Positions 15,024 to 22,423 of a DNA stretch of 22,679 nucleotides are shown in pieces. The stretch spans positions 1-22,679 of the forward strand of contig DVKY01000120.1 in the NCBI GenBank assembly GCA_018715765.1. Direction: 5' to 3'. Source of the stretch: Fimivicinus intestinavium. Lineage in GTDB: Bacteria; Bacillota; Clostridia; Oscillospirales; Acutalibacteraceae. Position numbers and translations under genes: made by a program. The stretch's first letter is position 1. The number at the start of each line of letters is the position of its first letter. Below the pieces are notes generated by a model. That model ran no database searches and had not been told where the DNA came from. It saw only the letters and a program-made list of their open reading frames with translations.

Positions 15024-15860
15024 TTATTTAAAAAGCCTTTTCCCGCCGCGATATTCAGTAGGCGTCAAGCCAAACTCCTTTTTAAAATCGCGGCTGAACT
15101 GGAATTGCGAATAATATCCCACCGCTTCAGAAATCTCGTGGATGCTCATTGTCCGCATACGCAAAAGCTCTTTCGCCCGCCCGAGGCGAGCCGTTTGCAG
15201 ATAAGCCTTAGGAGAAACGCCCATCTGCTCTGTAAAAAGCTTACGGAAATTCCGCTCGGACAGATTCAACTGCCTCGCCAAAGCGGACATCTGAATTTTT
15301 TCATCCATATGCTCCGTCAAATAGGCGATCGCCCTGCGGATATCCCCTTCATAGATGGAGGGAATGCCTTTGCGGCCATCCGGGCCGGCCCGTGCCGCCC
15401 ATTCGCTGAGCAGCAGCGACAAATACAGATCCAACTGCGCACGCGGCGGCTCGCCGTCCGCGCCGGACGCCTCCTCCAGCGCTTCATAAAACAGCTCCTC
15501 CATACGGACGCCCGGCACAGCGTACACCACCTCCGCCTGCAAGGGCGGCTTTCCCTTCTCGCAGCGTAAACGCAGGGCGGTAAAACGCTGCCCCTGCTCC
15601 ACAGGGATCTCTACGCTCTGATTTCCGGGCAGCAACAGCACACAGCCCGTTTTCAGGAGAAACGCTCTCTCCCGGACATAAGCCTCGCAGATCCCATCCA
15701 TGCAATGAAAGAGAAAATAGTCCGCCTTGGGCCGGCCGGTATGCCAAACGGCGCCCTCAGCCCCTGCCGGGCGCTCCGACGTATATACGCCAGCCTCCAG
15801 CAAACGCGGCAGAAACACACAGCTTGAACCACGAAAGCCGGTGCTTTCATTTTCTTTCAC
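15024..15860 (-). CDS. AraC-family transcriptional regulator
   Basis: A 278-residue regulator. The C-terminal ~100 residues hold the double helix-turn-helix: IQMSALARQLNLSERNFRKLF for the first helix pair and MSIHEISEAVGYYSQFQFSRDFKKEFG for the second, ending PTEYR. The N-terminal part (DYFLFHCMDG, GCVLLLPGNQSVEIP) resembles the cupin-like ligand-binding fold of AraC proteins; the ligand is unknown. Start is GTG at 15860, with AAAGGCGGGG upstream and the first residues fitting a soluble protein; a frame reaching 15995 would add a non-homologous hydrophobic stretch. It is 31 nt upstream of thrS-1 on the same strand, so likely co-transcribed, placing a regulator inside a ThrRS operon. Whether it is reached by the T-box transcript or by a promoter of its own is unclear. 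Confidence 0.88.
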   Translation of the reverse strand: MKENESTGFRGSSCVFLPRLLEAGVYTSERPAGAEGAVWHTGRPKADYFLFHCMDGICEAYVRERAFLLKTGCVLLLPGNQSVEIPVEQGQRFTALRLRCEKGKPPLQAEVVYAVPGVRMEELFYEALEEASGADGEPPRAQLDLYLSLLLSEWAARAGPDGRKGIPSIYEGDIRRAIAYLTEHMDEKIQMSALARQLNLSERNFRKLFTEQMGVSPKAYLQTARLGRAKELLRMRTMSIHEISEAVGYYSQFQFSRDFKKEFGLTPTEYRGGKRLFK

Positions 15861-15877
15861 AAGACCCCGCCTTTCTT

Positions 15878-15905
15878 TTGTCCGTCTTTCCGGAATGTAT
15901 ATAAA
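15878..15905 (+). promoter_or_regulatory. Possible promoter of the 53-codon ORF
   Basis: TTGTCC (15878-15883), 16-nt spacer, TATAAA (15900-15905) on the plus strand, reading away from araC. The leader to the ATG at 16017 would be about 105 nt. Confidence 0.4.
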
Positions 15906-16016
15906 CCATACCGCTTTTTGCATGGATTCCCTGACAAAAAGGTGTAAACTGAAGCCATGGAGCAGGAGCCAGAAAACAGCCTGCTGCCAAATCATCGTTC
16001 ACGGAGGGATCCGAAC

Positions 16017-16178
16017 ATGCGCACGCAACCAATCCAATGGTTTTTCAACCGTTTGGGGATGGGGATGGCCCTGAGCCAGGATAAGGCCGTCTCTTTCCGC
16101 AGGAATCCTGCTAATCTTCCGCTGGAGGAGGAACTGCTGTTCAAGTATCTCGGCGAAACGCATGGCCGCAGAGGATAA
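16017..16178 (+). CDS. Small hypothetical protein (53 aa)
   Basis: Not recognised. The plus-strand frame starts at ATG 16017 with GGAGGG about 9 nt upstream, encodes a polar protein beginning MRTQPIQWFFNRLGMG and ending GETHGRRG, and is followed 20 nt later by a strong terminator (16199-16239). The product has no membrane segment. It lies opposite the transcript that would connect the T-box to araC. The minus-strand frame in the same place lacks a ribosome binding site. A chance ORF remains possible. Confidence 0.45.
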   Translation: MRTQPIQWFFNRLGMGMALSQDKAVSFRRNPANLPLEEELLFKYLGETHGRRG

Positions 16179-16198
16179 AGCCGGCACGTCAGGGGATT

Positions 16199-16239
16199 AA
16201 AAAAGCTTCATCCCTCATGAAGAGGGATGAAGCTTTTTT
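16199..16239. terminator. Perfect bidirectional terminator (T-box terminator)
   Basis: An 18-bp perfect palindrome: AAAAAAGCTTCATCCCTC (16199-16216), 5-nt loop, then its complement (16222-16239) with T6 at the end on either strand. On the minus strand it is the terminator helix of the T-box leader; on the plus strand it ends the 53-codon ORF. Confidence 0.92.
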
Positions 16240-16468
16240 GCTCCACGGTTCCACCCTGCTTGCGGTGACAAAGCACCGCCGCTCAAAACGCCTTAACGCA
16301 GCGTGTACGGCCCGCCTTAACGCGGCAGCGCCGCTTTTCGACCGGCATTCAGGAGTGGTACACCCACTTTTCACAGCCTGCATCCGATCTCAGCTGTTTC
16401 AGATGCTCTCTGCAAGGCCGCTCGCAACAAAGCAGGCGCTCTCCCTCACCATTTTCCACATATGGACA
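16199..16468 (-). promoter_or_regulatory. T-box leader, threonine type (specifier ACC)
   Basis: A tRNA-sensing leader. The T-box AGGGTGGAACCGTGG is at 16243-16257 on the minus strand, close to the consensus AGGGTGGNACCGCG. CCCT inside the terminator's 5' arm (16212-16215) can pair with AGGG of the T-box to make the antiterminator, excluding the terminator. Stem I is recognisable by AGAGAGCATC with GCTGAGA and GATGC closing the distal hairpin. On its 3' side GTGTACCACTCC places ACC (16357-16359), followed by A, at the specifier position, a Thr codon. Uncharged tRNA(Thr) would favour read-through. The next minus-strand genes are araC, thrS-1 and thrS-2, but araC starts about 340 nt beyond the terminator, unusually far. 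Confidence 0.88.
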
Positions 16469-16474
16469 GTTCTT

Positions 16475-16503
16475 ATCCTACCATCCCCGCGCTGCGTTGT
16501 CAA
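16475..16503 (-). promoter_or_regulatory. Promoter of the T-box transcript
   Basis: On the minus strand TTGACA (16498-16503), 17-nt spacer, TAGGAT (16475-16480). Transcription would start near 16468, just before stem I of the T-box. Confidence 0.85.
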
Positions 16504-16532
16504 GCGGGATTTCGGACATGAAATACGGATAG

Positions 16533-16548
16533 CATCAGTGTACAAGGG
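16533..16548 (+). repeat. Dispersed intergenic repeat, copy 2
   Basis: CATCAGTGTACAAGGG, identical over 16 nt to the copy at 4769. It lies 30 nt upstream of the T-box promoter -35 box. ATCAG pairs with CTGAT downstream (16534-16560), as in copy 1, so the unit may be a small hairpin. Confidence 0.7.
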
Positions 16549-16562
16549 CTGTCATCTGATTA

Positions 16563-16597
16563 GCTTTCTGCGTTTTTTGAATAAAAGTGCAGAAAGC
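16563..16597. other. Stem-loop after the NimA-like gene
   Basis: GCTTTCTGC (16563-16571) pairs with GCAGAAAGC (16589-16597) around an A/T-rich 17-nt loop. It follows the stop codon of the flavin-binding gene (16637) by about 40 nt on the minus strand. The T-rich run lies in the loop and not after the stem, so terminator function is uncertain. Confidence 0.45.
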
Positions 16598-16636
16598 GCC
16601 TGAAGCTCCGCAGTTTAGCTCTCCTTTTTCTAATCC

Positions 16637-17107
16637 TTAACCAATATTTGTCTTTGCAGTCACCGCATGCACAGCCAAACGAAGCACGACTGTTTTCTCC
16701 AGCACGGCCCTGTCAAAGGCATAGGCCTTTTCCCCACAATAGTGCGCCATAATACGGGCGAGGCCATATTCCTTCTCCTGCGCGCCGCAGCGCTCCAGAT
16801 GCCCACAGCCGCATACGCTTTCATACTCCATTGAGGTATCGCAGGCCCGCGCGCCTGTCACCAGCCGGCGCGTGCAGTCCATCTCAAAACTGACAAGGCC
16901 GTTTCGCTGCATCAGCTCAAGCTTTTTCCCTGCCGGGGCGCAGTGGAAATAGAGCGCAAGCGGCTCCCCTTCCCTGCTCATGCCGAAATTCATCGGCACA
17001 ATGTAGGGGTATGTCTCGTCAAACATTGCCACCCGGCATACCTCACAGCGCCGTATGAGTTCCAGAATCCGTGCCGTATCCGTTACTTCTCTATCTTTCC
17101 TGCGCAT
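16637..17107 (-). CDS. Pyridoxamine 5'-phosphate oxidase-like FMN-binding protein (NimA-like)
   Basis: A 156-residue protein of the split-barrel flavin-binding superfamily. The start MRRKDREVTDTARILELIRRCEVCRVAM, then YPYIVPMNFGM, LYFHCAPAGKKLELM and VSFEMDC are typical of the group that includes the NimA nitroimidazole reductases. Related proteins bind FMN and reduce small molecules; many members have unknown substrates, so nitroimidazole resistance is not claimed. Cys are numerous (RRCEVCR, MDCTRR, RACD, CGCGHLERC), more than usual. Start ATG at 17107 has GGAGAGG 4-10 nt upstream. It is separated by 159 nt from yitT and has no clear promoter in the gap apart from a TTGACC without a matching -10. 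Confidence 0.85.
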   Translation of the reverse strand: MRRKDREVTDTARILELIRRCEVCRVAMFDETYPYIVPMNFGMSREGEPLALYFHCAPAGKKLELMQRNGLVSFEMDCTRRLVTGARACDTSMEYESVCGCGHLERCGAQEKEYGLARIMAHYCGEKAYAFDRAVLEKTVVLRLAVHAVTAKTNIG

Positions 17108-17266
17108 TTTCCTCTCCCCCGCATCGCAGCCGGGGGAAAGGCGATTGTTCCCCCTCCATTCACTGCTTTTGTCTTTTGTTCCGGTTCATTCCTGCGCCTG
17201 GGTTGCGTGGAGTTTCTCCGGCTTTGATACGCAACTGGTCAACTCCATGTACAGGCCGTTTATCCT

Positions 17267-18229
17267 TTACACAGGATCCTCTCCCATTTTAAAGCCCTCG
17301 CCGAGGATTTCACCGGCTTCGGCCACAACGATAAAGGGGGCGGGATCAATCCGGCGAATGATGCGGCCCAGCCGGGCGACCTCGCTGCTGCGCACTGCGC
17401 AGATCAGCATATTTTTATCCTCTCCCGTATAGCCGCCGCGAACCGGGAGGATGCTCACGCCGCGGTGCATCTCCTTTGTCACGGCTCCGGCAATCTCCCT
17501 GGCATGGGTCGTTACAACAAAAAGCATTTTGCCGTTGCCAGTGCCATACATGATATGATCGATCACCTGACCACTGACAAAAATGACGATTGTGGCATAC
17601 AGAGCGCTCTCCATATTGCCATAGACAAGCCAGGCCGCCACAACCACCACAAGGTCGCAGAACATAATGAGCTGCCCCATTGGGAGATGCGGCCATTTTT
17701 GGCGCAGCAGACGACTGATGATATCCACGCCGCCCGTTGTAGCACCCCGGATGAAAATCAGCGCCATCCCGGCTCCGGAGAGGACGCCGCCAAACAGAGC
17801 CGCCAGAAGACGATCCCCCTGATAAGCGGGCAAAAAGAGCGCCGTCACATCGATCGAGACGGAGAGCAGCACCGTCACGATCATGGAGTTGAGCAAAAAA
17901 CGCCACCCGAGAAACCGCCATGCCACCAGAAAAATGGGGATGTTGATTATCAGCACCATCACGCCGACGGGCGTGTGAATCAGGTAGTTTAAAAGCGTTG
18001 CCAAGCCGCTGACCCCACCGGGGGCAATGTGGTTCGGCACATTGAACACATTCATCGCAACCGCATACAGCAGGCAGCCAACGATCCATAAAAGCACGTC
18101 GATAAAACGCTCACGCACTCTGCTGCCGCGCTTGCGCGGGCTGCCAAAAGCCCGGGGCTCCGGCCGCTTTTTGGCTACCGCGCCCACCTCCTCATGCGGC
18201 TGCGGTTGTTGCTGCATTTGATTTTCCAT
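17267..18229 (-). CDS. YitT family membrane protein (DUF161 and DUF2179)
   Basis: A 320-residue protein. A polar, Gln/Pro-rich N-terminal tail (about 45 residues) precedes about five membrane segments with the YitT signature: YAVAMNVFNVPNHIAPGGVSGLATLLNYL, IPIFLVAWRFLGWRF, and IRGATTGGVDIISR. The last ~85 residues form a soluble DUF2179 domain (LFVVTTHAREIAGAVTKEMHRGV, DKNMLICAVRSSEVARL). The family's function is unknown. ATG at 18229 has AAAGGAG 8 nt upstream and is preferred over 18265. It begins 32 nt after mrnC on the same strand, so it is the last gene of the obg-mrnC-yitT operon. Confidence 0.92.
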   Translation of the reverse strand: MENQMQQQPQPHEEVGAVAKKRPEPRAFGSPRKRGSRVRERFIDVLLWIVGCLLYAVAMNVFNVPNHIAPGGVSGLATLLNYLIHTPVGVMVLIINIPIFLVAWRFLGWRFLLNSMIVTVLLSVSIDVTALFLPAYQGDRLLAALFGGVLSGAGMALIFIRGATTGGVDIISRLLRQKWPHLPMGQLIMFCDLVVVVAAWLVYGNMESALYATIVIFVSGQVIDHIMYGTGNGKMLFVVTTHAREIAGAVTKEMHRGVSILPVRGGYTGEDKNMLICAVRSSEVARLGRIIRRIDPAPFIVVAEAGEILGEGFKMGEDPV

Positions 18230-18261
18230 TTCGCACGCTCCTTTTCCTCCATATTTTGGGC

Positions 18262-18693
18262 TCAAATAGCTGCGTCCGTTTGCGATGTATCAGAGGGGTC
18301 CTCCCCCGCCTGCGACAGGGCGAGAAGCTGCTGAAGGCGCTGCGCCCTGCCCATGAGATAGAGATATCCAATCAACGCCTCCAGCCCCGTGGCCGCGTGG
18401 TAATCCCTGTGTGAAGCGTTTTTGGGGATATGCCCCGGGTGTGCATTGCGTCCTCGCTTGAAAACCGCCAGTTCCTCTTCCTCAAGCAGCGGCAGCAGCC
18501 TTTGCGCGGCGGCAGCCTGCGCCGAGGCCCGAACCTGTTGCACGCTCAGGCCATGCAGCGTGTTGGCCGGCCGGTTCGCCGCCCGCACCAGCCGCTCCCG
18601 GACGAACAGCTCATACACCGCATCCCCCAAAAAAGCCAACGCCAGCGGGCTCATCTGCTGCGGGTCGCAGCCGCCCTGCAAAAACGTCTCCAC
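18262..18693 (-). CDS. mrnC: Mini-ribonuclease III
   Basis: A 143-residue RNase III catalytic domain without the double-stranded RNA-binding domain, the hallmark of Mini-III, which trims 23S rRNA ends in Firmicutes. Visible motifs: LAFLGDAVYELFVRERL with Asp24 and Glu28, NAHPGHIPKNASHRDYHAATGLEALIGYLYL with Glu105 as the second acidic site. GTG at 18693 is chosen because AAGGAG is 8 nt upstream; TTG at 18699 would be too close to it. It starts 21 nt after obg and is probably co-transcribed, linking two ribosome-maturation functions. Confidence 0.93.
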   Translation of the reverse strand: METFLQGGCDPQQMSPLALAFLGDAVYELFVRERLVRAANRPANTLHGLSVQQVRASAQAAAAQRLLPLLEEEELAVFKRGRNAHPGHIPKNASHRDYHAATGLEALIGYLYLMGRAQRLQQLLALSQAGEDPSDTSQTDAAI

Positions 18694-18714
18694 TCGCAAA
18701 GCTCCTTTCTCCCC

Positions 18715-19995
18715 TTATGGCACATAATCGAATTCAATATCGTAGATATTGACCGTATCTCCCTCATGGACGCCGCGTTCCACCAGCGCGTCGATAATCC
18801 CGCTCGAGCGCAGCACCCGTTCAAAATATTGCAGGGATTCATAATCCTCCGGATTGATCTGGTTCATCACCGGAACAAGCCATGGCGCTTCCACAAAATA
18901 AACGCCGTCATGCTCCGTAACGGTAAATCCGTTGCTCTTCTTTTTGGCCAACGCCTCCAACGGGAGCTCCTCCCGCTCATAGCGGCGGATGGGGGGCAGC
19001 GTCTGCAAGCGTGCCGCAACGGCATTGATGAGCTCCTTTGTCCCATATGAAATGGCGGCGGACATCATAAAATAGGCATAGCCTTTCTCCCGAACATAGG
19101 CCTCAAACCGGTTGAGCTGCTCATCCTCCGCCAGATCGCACTTGTTGCCCGCCACGATCTGCGGGCGCTCTGCAAGCTCCGGGTTAAAGGCAACCAGCTC
19201 CCGGTTAATCTGTTCAAAATCCTCGATTGGATCGCGCCCCTCGCTGCCGGAAACATCCACAATATGCACCAGCAGCCTGCACCGCTCCACATGCCGAAGG
19301 AATTCATGCCCAAGGCCGACGCCCTCACTCGCCCCTTCAATCAGGCCGGGAATATCCGCCATTACAAAGGATTGGCCCTCGCCCATGCGCACAACCCCCA
19401 GCACCGGCGTCAGGGTTGTAAAGTGATAATCTGCAATCACGGGCTTTGCCTCGCTCACCACCGACACCAGCGTCGACTTTCCCACGTTGGGGAACCCGAT
19501 CAGGCCAACATCCGCCAGCAGCTTAAGCTCCATGGTGAGCTCCCATTCCTCGCCGGGCGTCCCGTTCTTTGCAAAGCGAGGCGCCTGCCGTGTAGCCGTG
19601 GCAAAGTGGGGGTTTCCCCATCCGCCGCGCCCGCCCTTCGCCGCGACAAAGGGCTCGTCAGAAGAGAGGTCAGCCATCACCTTCCCTGTTTCCGCCTCGC
19701 GCAGCACTGTGCCGCGCGGGACGCGGATGACAAGATCCTCCCCCTTGCGCCCGTTGCGGCGGCGCGGGCCGCCGTCCTGCCCGTTGGGCGCTTTGTATTT
19801 TCGTTTATACCGGAAGTCGGACAGCGTGGCAAGGTGGTCATCCGCCTGGAAGATAATATCTCCGCCCTTGCCGCCGTCTCCTCCATCCGGCCCGCCTGCC
19901 GCAACATATTTTTCCCGGCGGAAGGATACGGCGCCATTGCCTCCGTTGCCCGCCTCAATTTTAATTTTTGCAACATCTACAAACATTTTGTCCAT
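18715..19995 (-). CDS. obg: Obg family GTPase (ObgE/CgtA)
   Basis: A ribosome-associated GTPase acting in 50S assembly. 426 residues: the glycine-rich Obg fold (about 1-160, many GG repeats such as GGPDGGDGGKGGD), a GTPase domain with P-loop GFPNVGKST (167-175), DIPG (214-217) and NKCD (284-287), and an OCT-type C-terminal domain (about 355-426, GFTVTEHDGVYFVEAPW). Start is ATG at 19995; ATG three codons inside (19986, MFVDVAKI) also fits the family and cannot be excluded. First gene of obg-mrnC-yitT. It diverges from the phoH operon, with a 281-nt gap holding both promoters. The usual rplU-rpmA neighbours are not in this window. Confidence 0.95.
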   Translation of the reverse strand: MDKMFVDVAKIKIEAGNGGNGAVSFRREKYVAAGGPDGGDGGKGGDIIFQADDHLATLSDFRYKRKYKAPNGQDGGPRRRNGRKGEDLVIRVPRGTVLREAETGKVMADLSSDEPFVAAKGGRGGWGNPHFATATRQAPRFAKNGTPGEEWELTMELKLLADVGLIGFPNVGKSTLVSVVSEAKPVIADYHFTTLTPVLGVVRMGEGQSFVMADIPGLIEGASEGVGLGHEFLRHVERCRLLVHIVDVSGSEGRDPIEDFEQINRELVAFNPELAERPQIVAGNKCDLAEDEQLNRFEAYVREKGYAYFMMSAAISYGTKELINAVAARLQTLPPIRRYEREELPLEALAKKKSNGFTVTEHDGVYFVEAPWLVPVMNQINPEDYESLQYFERVLRSSGIIDALVERGVHEGDTVNIYDIEFDYVP

Positions 19996-20047
19996 CCATC
20001 CCCGGCCAGAGGCCGTTAATCGTATTGATAAACAGAATTCCCTGCAT

Positions 20048-20076
20048 ATTATACCTGAATTTTACCAAATAATAAA
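20048..20076 (-). promoter_or_regulatory. Promoter of the obg operon
   Basis: On the minus strand TTTATT (20071-20076), 17-nt spacer, TATAAT (20048-20053). The -10 is perfect and the -35 weak. Confidence 0.55.
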
Positions 20077-20178
20077 CCATCCGGCGCTAACTTTTCCTGA
20101 AAAAACCGGCTTGGATAGATGCACAAGAATGCGACATAAAATCGCTGATACTTTGTACCGTTTTTTATTCATAATCGA

Positions 20179-20206
20179 TGACTTTTGCCAAAAAATATGT
20201 TATAAT
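20179..20206 (+). promoter_or_regulatory. Promoter of the phoH operon
   Basis: TATAAT at 20201-20206 with a weak TGACTT-type -35 box (20179-20184) at about 16 nt. The leader to the phoH ATG is about 65 nt. Confidence 0.5.
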
Positions 20207-20276
20207 GTAACAAAATATTCGTAGTGTAATTTCGTTTGTTATCTGCGGATATGGATAAGGCGGGTGATGGACCTTC

Positions 20277-21251
20277 ATGTTTGAACAGACTATCAGCGTT
20301 GACCGGCTGGAGCAGGCCGTTAGTCTTTTCGGCAGCTTTGATGAAAATATCCGGTTGGTCGAAAGGGAATACGGTGTCAACGTCATCAGCCGCGGCTCTG
20401 ATCTCAAGGTCACCGGCGAGGCGGAGAACGTCTCCCGCGCCGTGCGTGCGATCGGCGGGCTTTTAACGCTCATCAACCGGGGAGAATCGCTCAGCGAGCA
20501 GAATGTGCGTTATGTGCTCTCCCTGGTGGAGGAAGGCAGCGAGGATAAACTCCATGCCCTCACAGCGGACTGTGTCTGCATTACCTCGCGCGGCAAGCCC
20601 GTCAAGCCGAAAACGCTGGGGCAAAAGCGGTACATCGAGGCGATCAATCAAAATACGATCGTATTGGGCGTCGGTCCGGCGGGCACGGGCAAAACCTACC
20701 TCGCCGTGGCGATGGCTGTCACCGCTTTCCGCGCTAAGGAGGTCAACCGTATCATTCTGACCCGCCCTGCTGTGGAGGCGGGGGAAAAGCTCGGCTTCCT
20801 GCCCGGCGACCTTCAGCACAAGGTTGACCCTTACCTGCGCCCGCTCTATGACGCTTTGTTTGATATGCTCGGGGCGGAAAACTTTCAAAAATTTCAGGAG
20901 CGCGGGAATATCGAGGTCGCCCCACTGGCCTATATGCGCGGCCGCACGCTGGACGACAGCTTTATCATTCTGGATGAAGCGCAAAACACCACCAGCGAGC
21001 AGATGAAAATGTTTTTAACGCGCCTGGGCTTCAACTCCAAAATTGTCGTGACAGGCGACATCACGCAGGTAGATCTGCCCGATGGGAAGCGCTCCGGCCT
21101 CGTTGAGGTCATGCGCATCCTCAAAGGCATCGAGGGCATCGCCACCGTTTCCTTTACCGAAAAAGACGTCGTGCGCCACCGGCTGGTGCAGGATATCATC
21201 AAAGCCTATGAAAAACACGAGGAGGGCAAACGAAGAAATGACAGAAAATAA
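20277..21251 (+). CDS. phoH: PhoH family ATPase
   Basis: A 324-residue cytoplasmic protein with an N-terminal KH-like RNA-binding region (residues 1-65, GVNVISRGSDLKVTGEAENVSR) and a P-loop ATPase domain: Walker A GPAGTGKT at 133-140, Walker B FIILDEAQN at 229-237, then VTGDITQVDLP. PhoH/YbeZ proteins are predicted RNA helicase-like ATPases that act with YbeY in RNA metabolism. The next gene, ybeY, overlaps it by 14 nt, so the two are coupled. The ATG is preceded by GGGTGATGG, a weak ribosome binding site. First gene of phoH-ybeY-dgkA. Confidence 0.95.
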   Translation: MFEQTISVDRLEQAVSLFGSFDENIRLVEREYGVNVISRGSDLKVTGEAENVSRAVRAIGGLLTLINRGESLSEQNVRYVLSLVEEGSEDKLHALTADCVCITSRGKPVKPKTLGQKRYIEAINQNTIVLGVGPAGTGKTYLAVAMAVTAFRAKEVNRIILTRPAVEAGEKLGFLPGDLQHKVDPYLRPLYDALFDMLGAENFQKFQERGNIEVAPLAYMRGRTLDDSFIILDEAQNTTSEQMKMFLTRLGFNSKIVVTGDITQVDLPDGKRSGLVEVMRILKGIEGIATVSFTEKDVVRHRLVQDIIKAYEKHEEGKRRNDRK

Positions 21252-21744
21252 AGTGAAAGTGATTATCTCCAACGCACAGAAGGAAGTGAAAATCCCCACA
21301 GGGGTGCGCATGCTCGTGCGCCGCTGCTGCACCGCCGTGCTGATTCTGGAAAAGTTCCAGGGCCCTGCCGAGATCAGCGTCAAGTTTGTAGATGACGACG
21401 AAATTCACAAGCTCAACAAGCAGTACCGCAATGTGGACAGCAGCACGGACGTGCTCTCATTCCCGCTCGGCGAAAACGGCGTCTACGACACCAATCCGGA
21501 TACCGGCGCGCAGATGCTCGGCGATATCGTGATCTCCATGCCGCACGCTGTAGAACAGGCGGAGCGCTACGGCCATTCCCTGCAGCGCGAAATCGGCTTT
21601 TTGACCGTGCACTCCATGCTTCACCTGCTTGGCTATGACCACGAAGCCGGCGGCCTCGAAAGCGTCCGAATGCGCGAAAAGGAGGAGACCGTGCTGACTC
21701 AGCTCGGCCTGCAGCGAAACGGCAGCTATTATATGGGCGACTGA
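21238..21744 (+). CDS. ybeY: Endoribonuclease YbeY
   Basis: A 168-residue metal-dependent endoribonuclease for 16S rRNA 3' maturation and ribosome quality control. The metal site H-x3-H-x5-H is HSMLHLLGYDH with His125, His129 and His135. Other hallmarks: the RNVDSSTDVLSFP segment and LGDIVIS. Start is ATG at 21238, overlapping phoH's end in another frame, with GGAGGG 11 nt upstream; a longer frame back to 21082 is inside phoH and not needed. The last residues (LQRNGSYYMGD) extend slightly past the conserved core. Confidence 0.96.
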   Translation: MTENKVKVIISNAQKEVKIPTGVRMLVRRCCTAVLILEKFQGPAEISVKFVDDDEIHKLNKQYRNVDSSTDVLSFPLGENGVYDTNPDTGAQMLGDIVISMPHAVEQAERYGHSLQREIGFLTVHSMLHLLGYDHEAGGLESVRMREKEETVLTQLGLQRNGSYYMGD

Positions 21745-21780
21745 TCCCGCCCAGCTTCAGGAACATAAAACGAAGCCGGG

Positions 21781-21857
21781 GCGGCAGCCTCCCAGCTTTT
21801 GCTGAGCGCGCGCCGCTTTTGCCGTTTTGCCGAAAGACGGCCTCCTGGGGGCGCCGC
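21781..21857 (+). other. Large stem-loop in the ybeY-dgkA gap
   Basis: GCGGC and CTCCCAG (21781-21785, 21789-21795) pair with CTGGGGG and GCCGC (21845-21851, 21853-21857), enclosing a smaller GCCG/CGGC hairpin. It lies between ybeY and dgkA, 32 nt before the dgkA ATG. There is no T tract after it, so it is more likely a processing or stabilising element than a terminator. Confidence 0.4.
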
Positions 21858-21889
21858 TGTTCCGGCCTGTCTGTTTGGGAAGGATTTTT

Positions 21890-22384
21890 ATGAAAGCCTT
21901 GGGCATGAGCTTTGTGTATGCGATCCGCGGCATTTTTTACTGCCTGCACCGCGAGCGCAATATGCGTATCCATTTCATCTGCATGGCGTATATGTATTAT
22001 TTCCTGCTGGGCTTTGATTTTTTTGAGCTTTCCCGTACCCAGTTTGCCATCATCTTCCTCGCAAACGCGATTGTAGTTGCAGGTGAGCTTGTTAACACGG
22101 CAATTGAGCGGTCGGTTGATCTGCACTGCAAGGAAAGGCATCCGCTGGCAAAGGCGGCGAAGGATACGGCGGCGGGCGCCGTGCTGGTGGCCGCCATCGG
22201 CGCTGTAGCGGTGGGGATCGCCCTGCTCTGGCAGCCGCCCGCGTTTCAAGCGCTGTTTCAATATTTTGCAGCGCATCCAGGTTCGCTCGCGCTGTTTGCA
22301 GTAAGCCTTGTGTGCAGCATGGTCTATATCTTCATAGGGCCGTTGAAGCTGTTGGGCCTGGAAGAAACGAAGCCAACGCAATAA
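21890..22384 (+). CDS. dgkA: Diacylglycerol kinase / undecaprenol kinase family
   Basis: A 164-residue integral membrane kinase; the Gram-positive members mainly phosphorylate undecaprenol in lipid-carrier recycling. The family motif NAIVVAGELVNTAIERSVDL (residues 59-78, with Glu66, Asn69 and Glu73) is followed by AKAAKDTAAGAVLVAA (Asp92). RNMRIH near residue 25 belongs to the N-terminal amphipathic part. The protein is about 40 residues longer than the 120-130 usual, with an extra C-terminal hydrophobic segment (LALFAVSLVCSMVYIFIG), resembling four membrane spans. ATG at 21890 has GGGAAGGA about 6 nt upstream. phoH-ybeY-dgkA order is the common Firmicute arrangement; cdd and era, which often follow, are absent here. 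Confidence 0.9.
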   Translation: MKALGMSFVYAIRGIFYCLHRERNMRIHFICMAYMYYFLLGFDFFELSRTQFAIIFLANAIVVAGELVNTAIERSVDLHCKERHPLAKAAKDTAAGAVLVAAIGAVAVGIALLWQPPAFQALFQYFAAHPGSLALFAVSLVCSMVYIFIGPLKLLGLEETKPTQ

Positions 22385-22395
22385 CAAATTCTGTG

Positions 22396-22423
22396 GGGGC
22401 GGTGTTGCAGCCGCTCCTTTTTT
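22396..22423 (+). terminator. Terminator of the phoH-ybeY-dgkA operon
   Basis: GGGGCGG (22396-22402) pairs with CCGCTCC (22411-22417), one G-T pair, 8-nt loop, followed by six T. It begins 11 nt after the dgkA stop. Confidence 0.85.

Noticed and set aside
15999..16187. Minus-strand open frame between T-box and araC as a T-box-controlled leader peptide
   Set aside because: No ribosome binding site before its start, while the opposite strand frame has a good one; kept only as a remote option.
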